Assembly (NCBI RefSeq): GCF_000722545.1
Contig: NZ_JNVM01000004.1
Location: 310,001 to 374,000, forward strand
Source of the DNA: Paenibacillus tyrphae
Lineage (GTDB): Bacteria > Bacillota > Bacilli > Paenibacillales > NBRC-103111
Reading direction: 5' to 3'
DNA length: 64,000 nt
Of this stretch, positions 34,950-44,046 are shown one piece after another. The notes beneath the pieces were generated by a model. It saw only the letters and a list, made by a program, of their open reading frames with translations, was not told the DNA's origin and ran no database searches. Both the position numbers and the translations under genes were made by a program. The stretch's first letter is position 1; each line of letters opens with the position of its first letter.

Positions 34950-36017
34950 ATGCGAAAGATAGGGGAAGGGGCTGCGACGAAGCTGCGGCTGATACGTGGA
35001 GCCGGGACGGTTCTGCTGTTGGCCGGATGGCTTGCAGGCTGCAATGCGGTTTCAACGGACTCGGAGAAGCTGGCTGTCGGTGATCAGAAAATGGCGCAAA
35101 ATAGCGGGACAAGCTCTGCCGGCCCAACCGGAGAGGCAGTTGATTCGAATGCAGTGAAGCCCGCCGCAGGCGCAAGCTTGACGGGGGAAAAGGCGCCCGA
35201 GACGCCGGAGCCATACAACCGCAAAATCATCTACAAAGCAGATTTGGTCATGCAGGTGGAAAAGTATCAAGAGGCGCAAGCGAAAATACAGGAGGTGGTC
35301 AAGCAGTCGGGCGGCTACATTTTGCAGTTCAACGAGAACGCTTCCGGTTCGGAAAAAAGCGGTACGTTCGTCATCAAGGTGCCGGCGACCGGCTTCCAAT
35401 CGCTGTTGGCGCTGCTTGAACAGATTCAGCCGACGCTGCAAAAAAACTTACAGGGCCAGGATGTGACGGAGGAGTATGTCGATCTCGCCGCGCGTTTGAA
35501 GGCAAAGCAGGTCGTGGAGAGCCGGCTGATCGCTTTTATGGAAAAGGCTGTGAAGACCGACGAACTGCTTGCTTTCTCAAACGAGCTAGGTAAGGTTCAG
35601 GAAGAAATCGAGCGAATTAAAGGGCGTATGCGGTACTTGGAGCAAAACGTAGCCATGTCGACCATCGAGCTGAAGCTGACGCAAAAAAACAGCTCCGCCG
35701 AGGTTATTCAGGCTCGCGGTCAGGGGCCGCTAGGGCAGCGGGCGGCAGAAGCGCTGAACGGAAGCTTGGCGGTGCTGGGCTTCTTGCTTCAATGGGCGTT
35801 CGTTTTTTTGGCGGGAGCGCTGCCGGTGATTCTGCTGCTGATGTTGATCGGCATTCCCGTCTGGCTCCTGCGCAAACGGCGCAAGGAGAAGCTGGCGGAC
35901 ATTCGTGCGCGGCTGGCTGGGGATAACCCACCGTCGGAGGCGCGGCCGTCCGACCGTTTGTCCCTTCAAGAGCAAGCCGGGGAGAACGCGGAACCGCCTC
36001 AGGACAAAACGGAATAA
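34950..36017 (+). CDS. DUF4349 domain lipoprotein
   Basis: 355 residues from ATG 34950 (GGGGGAGG upstream). Lipobox LAGC (Cys ~31). The DUF4349 region (~85-310) starts YNRKIIYKADLVMQVEKYQEAQAKIQEVVKQSGGYIL and contains a coiled coil (LGKVQEEIERIKGRMRYLEQNVAMSTIELKL). A membrane helix follows (AVLGFLLQWAFVFLAGALPVILLLMLIGIPVWLL), then a basic cytoplasmic tail. It is therefore anchored at both ends. The function is unknown. It sits between terminators, transcribed alone. Confidence 0.85.
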   Translation: MRKIGEGAATKLRLIRGAGTVLLLAGWLAGCNAVSTDSEKLAVGDQKMAQNSGTSSAGPTGEAVDSNAVKPAAGASLTGEKAPETPEPYNRKIIYKADLVMQVEKYQEAQAKIQEVVKQSGGYILQFNENASGSEKSGTFVIKVPATGFQSLLALLEQIQPTLQKNLQGQDVTEEYVDLAARLKAKQVVESRLIAFMEKAVKTDELLAFSNELGKVQEEIERIKGRMRYLEQNVAMSTIELKLTQKNSSAEVIQARGQGPLGQRAAEALNGSLAVLGFLLQWAFVFLAGALPVILLLMLIGIPVWLLRKRRKEKLADIRARLAGDNPPSEARPSDRLSLQEQAGENAEPPQDKTE

Positions 36018-36021
36018 CCGA

Positions 36022-36062
36022 AAAAAATCCTGCGGTCGTCTATTGACGAAGCAGGATTTTTT
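36022..36062 (+). terminator. Terminator upstream of mraZ
   Basis: AAAAAATCCTGC (36022-36033) pairs with GCAGGATTTTTT (36051-36062). It insulates the dcw cluster from upstream transcription. Confidence 0.88.
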
Positions 36063-36088
36063 GTTAACGTGCCGAATCATTACTGTAC

Positions 36089-36128
36089 AAGTGGTGGAAA
36101 GTGGGGTAAAGTGGAGGAAAGGGGGTGG
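36089..36128 (+). promoter_or_regulatory. MraZ operator: four 10-bp direct repeats
   Basis: AAGTGG occurs at 36089, 36099 and 36109, and the variant AAGGGG at 36119, each unit exactly 10 bp from the last. This matches the known MraZ recognition mode, in which several GTGG/TGGG-type boxes with helical-turn spacing are bound by the MraZ ring. The array ends only ~6 bases before the mraZ start, so binding would repress the whole cluster, including mraZ itself. Confidence 0.8.
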
Positions 36129-36134
36129 CGAGTG

Positions 36135-36572
36135 GTGTTCATGGGGGAATATCAGCATACCGTCGACGAAAAAGGCCGGATGATCGTGCCGGCCAAGTTT
36201 CGCGAAGCCCTGGGAACATCATTCATCGTCACTCGCGGCCTGGACCAATGTTTATTCGTTTATCCCATGAACGAGTGGGCGGTGCTGGAGCAGAAGCTCA
36301 AAGCGCTGCCGCTCATGAAGTCTGACGCTCGCGCCTTTACCCGGTTTTTTTTCTCCGGCGCCACCGAATGCGAGCTGGACAAGCAGGGCAGGGTCAACCT
36401 GCCGAACAATCTGATCGAGCACGCCAAGCTGGAGAAAGATTGCGTCGTTATCGGCGTTTCCAATCGGGTGGAGATTTGGAGCAAGTCGATCTGGGAAAAC
36501 TACTTCCAGCAATCGGAGGAATCGTTCGCCGAAATTGCGGAGAAACTGGTCGATTTTAACTTTGATCTATAA
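36135..36572 (+). CDS. mraZ: Transcriptional regulator MraZ
   Basis: 145-residue AbrB-like DNA-binding protein that autoregulates the dcw cluster. Two SpoVT/AbrB-type repeats are visible: [21 protein letters not shown] and [25 protein letters not shown] 36135 gives [15 protein letters not shown], matching Bacillus MraZ; the frame is open further upstream. AAAGGGGG at 36118-36125 overlaps its own fourth operator repeat, so bound MraZ would also sit on the translation signal. First gene of the dcw cluster. Confidence 0.95.
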   Translation: MFMGEYQHTVDEKGRMIVPAKFREALGTSFIVTRGLDQCLFVYPMNEWAVLEQKLKALPLMKSDARAFTRFFFSGATECELDKQGRVNLPNNLIEHAKLEKDCVVIGVSNRVEIWSKSIWENYFQQSEESFAEIAEKLVDFNFDL

Positions 36573-36606
36573 CCCCGGAATAAGCCGGTGTAGGAGGAAC
36601 AGCGAG

Positions 36607-37563
36607 ATGTTTCATCATGTGACTGTACTTAAGCAGGAAGCAGTGGAAGGATTACATATACAACCGGACGGCGTCTATGTCGATTGTACGCTTGGCGGAG
36701 CGGGGCACAGCTTCGAGATCGCTTCGCGTCTCGGACCGGAGGGCTTGCTTATCGCCTTCGATCAAGACGACGCGGCGCTTGCCAATGCTAGGGAGCGGCT
36801 CGCTCCGGTTATGGACCGGGTGAAGCTGATCCGTAGCAACTTTCGTTATTTGGAGCGCGAGCTTGCCCAAGTGCCGCGCGCTTTGAGAGACGGCCGTCCG
36901 CAGGTGGACGGGATTTTGTTCGATCTGGGCGTGTCGTCCCCGCAGCTCGATGAGGCAGACCGCGGCTTCAGCTACAATCATGACGCCGAACTGGACATGC
37001 GGATGGATCGGACGGCTCCGCTGACGGCGAGAGACATCATCAACGAATGGCCGGAGCAGGAGATTGCGCAAATTTTATTTGAGTACGGGGAAGAAAAGTT
37101 CTCGCGCCGCATCGCAGCGACAATAGCTGCCGCTCGCGCCAAGGCTCCGATCGAAACGACGGGACAGCTCGTCGACTTGATCAAAGAATCGATTCCCGCC
37201 GCGGCGAGGCGTACAGGTCCGCATCCGGCCAAGCGCAGCTTTCAGGCGCTGCGGATCGCCGTGAACGACGAGCTCGGCGCCTTCGAGGACGCGTTGGAGC
37301 AGTCCATCCGCTGTCTGGCCCCCGGAGGCCGGGCTGCGGTCATTACCTTTCATTCGCTCGAAGACCGGATATGTAAACAAACGTTTGCCAAATATGTAGC
37401 CAAATGCACGTGCCCGCCCGACTTTCCGATGTGCGTGTGTGGATCTGCCGGTATCGTTAAACTGGTGAACCGCAAGCCGATCGAAGCCGGAGCGGAAGAG
37501 CTCGAAGCGAATCCGCGCGCCCGCTCGGCCAAGCTGAGAATCGCGGAGAAACTGACGAACTGA
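36607..37563 (+). CDS. rsmH: 16S rRNA (cytosine(1402)-N4)-methyltransferase RsmH
   Basis: 318-residue SAM-dependent enzyme (MraW) that modifies C1402 in the ribosomal P site. SAM motif [14 protein letters not shown], catalytic region [23 protein letters not shown], and C-terminal [21 protein letters not shown] plus [26 protein letters not shown] 36607 has TAGGAGGAA 8 bases upstream. Confidence 0.96.
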   Translation: MFHHVTVLKQEAVEGLHIQPDGVYVDCTLGGAGHSFEIASRLGPEGLLIAFDQDDAALANARERLAPVMDRVKLIRSNFRYLERELAQVPRALRDGRPQVDGILFDLGVSSPQLDEADRGFSYNHDAELDMRMDRTAPLTARDIINEWPEQEIAQILFEYGEEKFSRRIAATIAAARAKAPIETTGQLVDLIKESIPAAARRTGPHPAKRSFQALRIAVNDELGAFEDALEQSIRCLAPGGRAAVITFHSLEDRICKQTFAKYVAKCTCPPDFPMCVCGSAGIVKLVNRKPIEAGAEELEANPRARSAKLRIAEKLTN

Positions 37564-37576
37564 GGGGGAAAGCATC

Positions 37577-38005
37577 TTGCCGGCTTATATCCAAGGGAAT
37601 TTAGCAGTTGAGCAGCGGACCGAGAACAAAGTCAAAGTCAAGGAGACGAAAAAGATCGTATACCGGAACAAAACGTTGCCGGTACAAGAAAAGCTGCTCT
37701 ATTTGTTTACGGTTGCCGTCTGCGTCGTCGTTGCGGGTGTCATCATCTGGCGTTATGCACAAATTTACGAGATAAGCTCCAGCATTCAAACCTTTGAGAA
37801 GAAAATTGCTAACCTGGAAGCGGAGAACAGCATTCTTAAGCAAAAGGTAGACGCGCTCTCCGACCATCAGCGTCTTGAGGAAGAAGCCCGCAGCCGCGGC
37901 TACAGCGTAGCCGATCCGAATCAGACGAAGCCGCCGGGAACAGGAAAGACGTCGGGGTCCTCAGGGCAAAGCGTCGCTTCCAAAAAAACAAAGGATCAAC
38001 CCTGA
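37577..38005 (+). CDS. ftsL: Cell division protein FtsL
   Basis: 142-residue bitopic divisome protein. A basic N-terminus is followed by a membrane helix at ~40-58 (LLYLFTVAVCVVVAGVIIW), a coiled coil at ~62-103 (IQTFEKKIANLEAENSILKQKVDALSD), and a Gly/Ser/Lys-rich extracytoplasmic tail (~110-142). It forms a complex with DivIB and PbpB. TTG start at 37577 with GAGGGGGA upstream, 13 bases after rsmH. The tail is longer than in Bacillus FtsL. Confidence 0.9.
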   Translation: MPAYIQGNLAVEQRTENKVKVKETKKIVYRNKTLPVQEKLLYLFTVAVCVVVAGVIIWRYAQIYEISSSIQTFEKKIANLEAENSILKQKVDALSDHQRLEEEARSRGYSVADPNQTKPPGTGKTSGSSGQSVASKKTKDQP

Positions 38006-38034
38006 TCTGTCCGTTGGAATAGGGAGGATATACG

Positions 38035-40419
38035 ATGACAAAAAAGGTAAAATTGCGTTCGTTAATCATCGGAGGGGGATTCACCCTCCTTTTTGTTGTT
38101 CTGATAACCCGTGTCTATTGGGTTCAAATCGTTGAAGGCGCCAAATTGGTCACGGAGGTTAAAGAAAATCAGTGGTCGAAGGAGAAGGTCATTCAGCCGG
38201 TCCGCGGCAGTATTTTGGACCGGAACGGCAAGGTGCTTGCGGAAGATTCCCCGGCGTTCACGCTGGCTCTGGTTCCCCGGACGATTAAAGATAACAACAA
38301 TCAGGAAGAAGTTGTAAAAGGTCTGGCGGCGATTCTGGCGCCTTCCGGCGATCCGGCCAGCGTCTCGGCGCTGGAAGACAAAATACGCAAGCGTTTTGAA
38401 GCCAAGCGGGAATGGACGCTTACGGACCAGATCGAAATCCGCAACGAAGGCTGGAAGATCGACTCGGAGAAGGCCGATAAAATCACTCAACTTGTTAAAG
38501 ATATGCAGGCCAAGCTTCCGAAAAAGAACACGCCGATCGGTATTGTACTGCTGCCTGAGATTAAGAGGTTTTACCCGGCAGGCCAGCTTGCTGCCCATCT
38601 GATCGGCTACAGTAATAAAGAAGGCAAGCCGGTGATGGGGATCGAAGTGCAGCTCGACAACTATTTGAAAGGCGTTCCGGGCTTTCTGAATTACGAGAAA
38701 GACCGCTATGGCGTCGAGTTGACGGGTTCGAAGAGCCGGTATCAGCCTGCGGTGAACGGCAGCAACGTACAGCTGACCATCGATAAAAACATTCAATTTT
38801 ACATCGAGAACGCGCTGCAGAAGACGTACGACAAGTGGCATCCGAAAAGCCTTACCGCGATCGCGGTCGATCCGAAGACAATGGAAATTCTTGGACTTGC
38901 GAACATGCCGACGTTCAACCCGAACAAATACGGCGAAACGAAAAATCAATCGGATTTCATCAATCATGCCGTCGCCTCGCAATATGAACCGGGCTCGACG
39001 TTCAAGATTGTTACCTTGGCGGCAGCGGTACAGGAAGGCGTGTTTTTTCCGGAAGACAAATATCAGTCCGGCAAAATCATCGTAGCGGACCGCGAGCTGC
39101 ACGACCACAACGTTGTCGGTTGGGGTAGAATTTCGTACCTTGAGGGTCTGAAACGTTCAAGTAACGTAGCGTTCGTGAAGCTTGGTCTCGAGAAGCTTGG
39201 GCCGGATAAGCTGCGGCAGTATATTGATAATTTCGGATTCGGCGCCAAGACGGGCGTCGATATCCCCGGTGAAGTTGCGGGCCGGGTCAAAATGCAGTAT
39301 GCGCCGGAGTACGCAACGGCGACCTACGGTCAAGGGTTAACCAGCACCATGATCCAGCAGACAGCGGCTTACGCTGCGATTGCGAATGGCGGCAAGCTGA
39401 TGTGGCCGCATGTCATCAAGCAGATCACGAACCCGGATACGGGCGAAGTCGTCGAGAAGTACGACCCCAAGGTCATCCGTGAGGTCGTAACGCCGGAGAC
39501 GGCAAAACAGGTTGGCGAATATTTGGAGCAGGTCGTGTCGGACCAGGAGAAAGGAACGGGACGCAAGGCATATATCGAGGGCTACCGGGTAGCAGGCAAG
39601 ACCGGTACCGCGAACTTCGTGCAGCAGGGCCAAGTCAAATATGCTGAAGGACGATGGATGGTTTCCTTCATCGGCTACGCGCCTTTGGAGGACCCGCAAA
39701 TATTGGTAGCGATTATGGCGGACGATCCCGATCTCGGCGGCAATTATCATTTGGGGAGCGATGTAACCGCCCCGGCTTTTAAAGAAATCGTATCGCAAAC
39801 GCTGCGGTATTGGGGCATTGCGCCGAGCACCACCGTGCAGCAGATCTCCCAGCCGACGGAGAAAGCGCCGCAGGGCAAAATGCCAGATCTGACTGGCCAA
39901 TCGTTGGATGATGCCAAATCAGCGATGAACAAGTTCGGCGTTTCCGTCGAGCCGATCGGTCAAGGACCGAAGGTTATCGCCCAATCTCCGCTGCCAGGTA
40001 CCGAAATCGGCGGGGCGCAGCGAATGTATGTACTGATGCAGGAAGGCGAGGATGTTCCGGTGCCTAACTTGTCCGGGAAATCGCTTCGCGATGCGCTGGA
40101 GGTATGCTCCTTCCTCAAGGTGCGCTGCCAATCGACCGGCGAAGGATATGTGTCGGATCAAGCACTGGAAGGCTCCGGCGAATCCCGGGTGCTCACTCTG
40201 CAGCTGAAATCGTACAAAGAGCTGCTGGAAAATCCGGTGGCCAGCAAGACGGACAAATCGGATAAATCGGGCAAATCCGATAAAACGGCGAAGGCGGATT
40301 CGTCCTCGGCCAAGACGACGGGCGACAGCGGAAAGTCGGGCACAAGCAAGAAAAATACCGACTCCGTCAAGCAAACCGCCGACGGCGGGTCCAAAAAAAC
40401 GGCATCGGCTCAGCCATAG
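38035..40419 (+). CDS. pbpB: Class B penicillin-binding protein PbpB (PBP2B) with PASTA domains
   Basis: Septal transpeptidase, 794 residues. Membrane anchor ~10-30, dimerisation domain, then the transpeptidase domain with STFK 321-324, SSN 375-377 and KTG 522-524. Two PASTA domains lie at ~614-671 and ~673-727; the second has a Cys pair seven residues apart (VCSFLKVRCQ). A Lys/Ser/Asp-rich tail (~735-794) is unusual. It lies directly after ftsL and before spoVD, the Bacillus order. Divisome localisation depends on FtsL and DivIB in relatives. Confidence 0.94.
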   Translation: MTKKVKLRSLIIGGGFTLLFVVLITRVYWVQIVEGAKLVTEVKENQWSKEKVIQPVRGSILDRNGKVLAEDSPAFTLALVPRTIKDNNNQEEVVKGLAAILAPSGDPASVSALEDKIRKRFEAKREWTLTDQIEIRNEGWKIDSEKADKITQLVKDMQAKLPKKNTPIGIVLLPEIKRFYPAGQLAAHLIGYSNKEGKPVMGIEVQLDNYLKGVPGFLNYEKDRYGVELTGSKSRYQPAVNGSNVQLTIDKNIQFYIENALQKTYDKWHPKSLTAIAVDPKTMEILGLANMPTFNPNKYGETKNQSDFINHAVASQYEPGSTFKIVTLAAAVQEGVFFPEDKYQSGKIIVADRELHDHNVVGWGRISYLEGLKRSSNVAFVKLGLEKLGPDKLRQYIDNFGFGAKTGVDIPGEVAGRVKMQYAPEYATATYGQGLTSTMIQQTAAYAAIANGGKLMWPHVIKQITNPDTGEVVEKYDPKVIREVVTPETAKQVGEYLEQVVSDQEKGTGRKAYIEGYRVAGKTGTANFVQQGQVKYAEGRWMVSFIGYAPLEDPQILVAIMADDPDLGGNYHLGSDVTAPAFKEIVSQTLRYWGIAPSTTVQQISQPTEKAPQGKMPDLTGQSLDDAKSAMNKFGVSVEPIGQGPKVIAQSPLPGTEIGGAQRMYVLMQEGEDVPVPNLSGKSLRDALEVCSFLKVRCQSTGEGYVSDQALEGSGESRVLTLQLKSYKELLENPVASKTDKSDKSGKSDKTAKADSSSAKTTGDSGKSGTSKKNTDSVKQTADGGSKKTASAQP

Positions 40420-40494
40420 CTTGTTCTAACCCCTGGTTGTCCTGAATAGGGATGATATGAAACGATTCTCTTTCAGGAAGGGGAAGGAGCGGGC

Positions 40495-42444
40495 ATGAGG
40501 GCATCGAACGTAACGGTTCGCCGTCGGTTGTTCGCCGCGCTGATTGTCGGAACGGCTATTTTTCTGGCCTTGGCGGTGCGGCTCGCGTACGTGCAGATCT
40601 GGCTCGGATCGGAGCTGTCGGATAAAGCGGAAGATTCGTGGCGCCGCGACATTCCCGTCACGGCCAAGCGAGGGGAAATCCTGGACCGGAACGGGGCGCA
40701 GCTCGCTTACAACATAAGCTCGCCTACGGTGATGGCCATTCCGGCGCAAATTCAAGATCCTCAGGCAACGGCGTCCAAGCTGGCGGCGGCGCTGGACGCA
40801 AGTCAGGAGACGATTTACAAGCAGTTGACGACGAGAGCGTCCAGTGCTTATATCAAGCCGGCCGGCCGCAAAATTACGCAGGAAAAAGCCCGGGAAATCC
40901 GCGATATGAAGCTTCCCGGTATCGTTGTGACCGAGGATAACAAGAGATATTATCCGTTCGGGAGTTTGGCTGCGCACGTGCTCGGCTTTACCGGGATTGA
41001 TAATCAAGGATTGACGGGCATAGAATTGAAGTATAACCGGACATTAACGGGTATAGGCGGCAGCATCTCGTATTTGGCCGACGCCGCAGGCAAGTCGATG
41101 CCCGGATCGACGGACGAGTACAAGAAGCCGCTTGACGGCCTGAACCTTCAGCTCACGATCGACAGCAACATTCAAGCGATTATGGAACGCGAGCTGGATC
41201 AGGCAATGCTGAAATATCAGCCGAATCATGTCATTGCGATTGCCATGGACCCGAATAACGGAGAGATTTTGGCGATGGGGTCGAGGCCGGGCTACGAGCC
41301 GGGCAACTATAAGGCGTATCCCGTGGAGAACTACAACCGGAATTTGCCCATTTGGATGACCTACGAACCAGGCTCCACCTTCAAGATTATTACACTTGCG
41401 GCAGCACTAGAGGAGAAAAAGGTTAACTTGACGGAAGGGTTTTTCGATCCGGGCGCGATTGAGGTGGCGGGCGCCCGGCTGCGATGTTGGAAGCGAGGCG
41501 GGCATGGCAGCGAAACGTTTCAGCAGGTGGTAGAAAATTCCTGTAACCCGGGCTTTGTGGTGATGGGCCAAAGACTTGGCAAAGAGAAGCTTTTCGAGTA
41601 TATTTATAACTTCGGGTTCGGTAAAAAAACGGGGATCGATCTCGGCGGTGAAGAGAACGGAATTATGTTTAAGCCGTCGCGGGTCGGTCCGGTCGAACTG
41701 GCCACCACTTCGTTCGGGCAAGGGGTCTCCGTCACGCCGATTCAGCAAATTACGGCCGTATCGGCAGCCGTGAACGGCGGCAAGCTGTTCAAGCCTCATG
41801 TGGCGAAGGCTTGGTATAACCCGGATACGGGATCGCTGGTCGAGGAGATGAAGCCGGAGCTCGTTCGCCAGGTGATCTCCGAAGCGACATCCAAGCAGGT
41901 ACGGGAGACGCTCGAGAGCGTCGTGGCGAACGGAACCGGGCGCAATGCGTTCATTGACGGCTACCGGGTCGGAGGAAAGACGGGGACGGCGCAAAAGGTC
42001 GTGAACGGACGCTATTCCGCGAGCGAGCACATCGTCTCCTTTATCGGATTTGCTCCGGCCGACGATCCGAAAGTCGTCGTGTACGCTGCGGTCGATAATC
42101 CCCAGGGCATCCAGTTCGGCGGCTTGGTCGCCGCTCCGCTCGTCAAGGGGATTATGGAGGACACGCTTCGTTATATGAAGGTTCCGCCGCGCAAAGATCA
42201 AATGGACCGTAAATACGTGTATGGCGATACGAAAATCGTGGAAGTGCCGAATCTGGTAGGCATGAGCGTCACGGAGATTTACGAAAGCATGAATATGAAT
42301 TTTCAACTGGCGAAATCCGGCACAGGCGGTACCGTGATCAGCCAAGTTCCGAAAGCCGGAACTCGGGTGGAGCAAGGCTCGACGATCCGGATTTATTTGT
42401 CCGATGCGAGCCCGCCGGAAAGCGGCAAACCGCAGGCGCAGTGA
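40495..42444 (+). CDS. spoVD: Sporulation-specific class B PBP SpoVD
   Basis: 649-residue transpeptidase for spore cortex synthesis. Membrane anchor ~10-32, active-site STFK 294-297, SCN 349-351 and KTGTAQK at ~495, with one C-terminal PASTA domain (VEVPNLVGMSVTEIYESM). Two cysteines, 331 and 350, stand 19 apart and flank the active site exactly as in Bacillus SpoVD, where their disulfide is broken by the thiol-disulfide protein StoA; this supports the assignment over a vegetative PBP. GAAGGAG precedes ATG 40495. No clear SigE promoter was found in the 75-base gap. Confidence 0.93.
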   Translation: MRASNVTVRRRLFAALIVGTAIFLALAVRLAYVQIWLGSELSDKAEDSWRRDIPVTAKRGEILDRNGAQLAYNISSPTVMAIPAQIQDPQATASKLAAALDASQETIYKQLTTRASSAYIKPAGRKITQEKAREIRDMKLPGIVVTEDNKRYYPFGSLAAHVLGFTGIDNQGLTGIELKYNRTLTGIGGSISYLADAAGKSMPGSTDEYKKPLDGLNLQLTIDSNIQAIMERELDQAMLKYQPNHVIAIAMDPNNGEILAMGSRPGYEPGNYKAYPVENYNRNLPIWMTYEPGSTFKIITLAAALEEKKVNLTEGFFDPGAIEVAGARLRCWKRGGHGSETFQQVVENSCNPGFVVMGQRLGKEKLFEYIYNFGFGKKTGIDLGGEENGIMFKPSRVGPVELATTSFGQGVSVTPIQQITAVSAAVNGGKLFKPHVAKAWYNPDTGSLVEEMKPELVRQVISEATSKQVRETLESVVANGTGRNAFIDGYRVGGKTGTAQKVVNGRYSASEHIVSFIGFAPADDPKVVVYAAVDNPQGIQFGGLVAAPLVKGIMEDTLRYMKVPPRKDQMDRKYVYGDTKIVEVPNLVGMSVTEIYESMNMNFQLAKSGTGGTVISQVPKAGTRVEQGSTIRIYLSDASPPESGKPQAQ

Positions 42445-42552
42445 GGCTGACGCTTCGATGAAAGTACGGTAACATTTGGGGAAATGGGCTTTTCAGCACG
42501 CATTTTTTTGTCCATAATGATACCATGTGCAAAAAACGGAGGGGGACACAAC

Positions 42553-44046
42553 ATGCAACTGAAGGAGCTGGCAGCCCAGCTTGCCGTCAGCCGGATGATC
42601 GGTGACGGCGATACCCATATTCACGGTCTCGCGGCCGATTCCCGCAAGGTCCTGCCCGGAGATTTGTTTTTCTGTGTACCCGGCCTGAAGACGGACGGTC
42701 ACGATTATGCCGGGCAGGCGGTTGCGCAGGGAGCTGCCGCTTTGGTTGCGGAACGGGAGATTGAAGCGGACGTCCCCGTGCTGCTGGTAAAAAATGTGCG
42801 TTACGCCATGGCGGCATTAGCCTGCCATTTCTACGGATATCCGAGCCGGGAGCTGAAGCTCATCGGCGTAACGGGAACGAACGGTAAAACGACGACTACG
42901 TTTTTATTGGAAAAAATAGTATCGGACCAAGGTTTTCAAACCGGATTAATGGGGAATATCCATGTGAAAATCGGTGCTGTCCGACATCCGAACGAAAAGA
43001 ACAATACGCAAGAGGCGATTGAGCTTCAGCGTATTTTACGCGATATGGCCGATGCCGGAACCGATTACTGCATTATGGAAGTTTCTTCTCACGGCCTCGA
43101 CATGGGGCGGGTGAACGGCTGCCGGTTCCGTACCGGCTTATTTACGAATTTAACGCAGGATCATCTGGACTATCACCAAACGATGGAGCGGTATCGGGAA
43201 GCCAAAGGTCTGTTGTTCTCCAGGCTCGGCAACGAATTCGCGCCGACAGCCGATCAGCACCAATATGCCGTGCTGAATGGAGACGATCCGGCTTCCGACT
43301 ACTTTGCCAAGCATACGACGGCGCAGACGATCGTATACGGCATAGACAACCCGGCTGCCGACGTGCGGGCGGAGGACATTGAAATAACTGCCAAGGGCAC
43401 CAACTTCCGCTGCGTCACCTACCGCGGAACGGCCGAGGTGAAGATGCGGCTGGTCGGCCGGTTCAACGTCTACAACGTGCTCGGCGCTATCGCCGCAGCG
43501 CTGGCGGAAGGGATTGAGCTGGAGCGAATTGTCGCCAGCCTTGGCAGCATAACTTCCGTCGAAGGGCGGATGGAGATTGTGGATGCGGGGCAAGAGTCTC
43601 TTGTGCTGGTCGATTATGCCCATACGCCGGACGGCTTGGAAAATGCGCTCTCCACGATCCGGCAATTTGCGGAAGGCCAAGTTTACTGCGTATTCGGCTG
43701 CGGCGGTGACCGCGACCGCGCCAAACGCCCGCTGATGGGAGGCGTGGCCGCAAAGTACAGTGACTACGTATTCGTCACTTCCGACAATCCGCGCACCGAA
43801 GACCCGGAAAGCATTCTCCGGGATATCGAACCGGGCCTTGTCGGGGCCGGCTGGGACAAAGAGCGTTACGAGCTGATCGCCGATCGCAGACAGGCCATTC
43901 AAAAAGCGATTGCCCGGGCAACCTCTAAGGATGTAGTATTGATTGCGGGAAAAGGGCACGAAACGTATCAAGACATCCAAGGCGTCAAGCATCCGTTTGA
44001 CGACCGGCTGGTAGCGGAAAACGCGATAAGGGGACGGTTGCAGTGA
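42553..44046 (+). CDS. murE: UDP-MurNAc-tripeptide synthetase MurE
   Basis: Cytoplasmic ligase adding the third amino acid of the peptidoglycan stem; 497 residues. P-loop GVTGTNGKTTTTFLL, Mur ligase middle-domain motifs (MEVSSHGLDMGRV, NLTQDHLDYH), and SDNPRTEDP near the C-terminus, the DNPR motif that marks specificity for meso-diaminopimelate. ATG 42553 has CGGAGGGGG upstream; the frame is open before it. Overlaps murF by four bases. Confidence 0.96.
   Translation: MQLKELAAQLAVSRMIGDGDTHIHGLAADSRKVLPGDLFFCVPGLKTDGHDYAGQAVAQGAAALVAEREIEADVPVLLVKNVRYAMAALACHFYGYPSRELKLIGVTGTNGKTTTTFLLEKIVSDQGFQTGLMGNIHVKIGAVRHPNEKNNTQEAIELQRILRDMADAGTDYCIMEVSSHGLDMGRVNGCRFRTGLFTNLTQDHLDYHQTMERYREAKGLLFSRLGNEFAPTADQHQYAVLNGDDPASDYFAKHTTAQTIVYGIDNPAADVRAEDIEITAKGTNFRCVTYRGTAEVKMRLVGRFNVYNVLGAIAAALAEGIELERIVASLGSITSVEGRMEIVDAGQESLVLVDYAHTPDGLENALSTIRQFAEGQVYCVFGCGGDRDRAKRPLMGGVAAKYSDYVFVTSDNPRTEDPESILRDIEPGLVGAGWDKERYELIADRRQAIQKAIARATSKDVVLIAGKGHETYQDIQGVKHPFDDRLVAENAIRGRLQ

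Noticed and set aside
40235..40416. Lys/Ser/Asp-rich repeats at the end of pbpB as a frameshift artefact
   Set aside because: The reading frame stays open to a normal stop and DivIB has a similar tail, so it is treated as real protein sequence.
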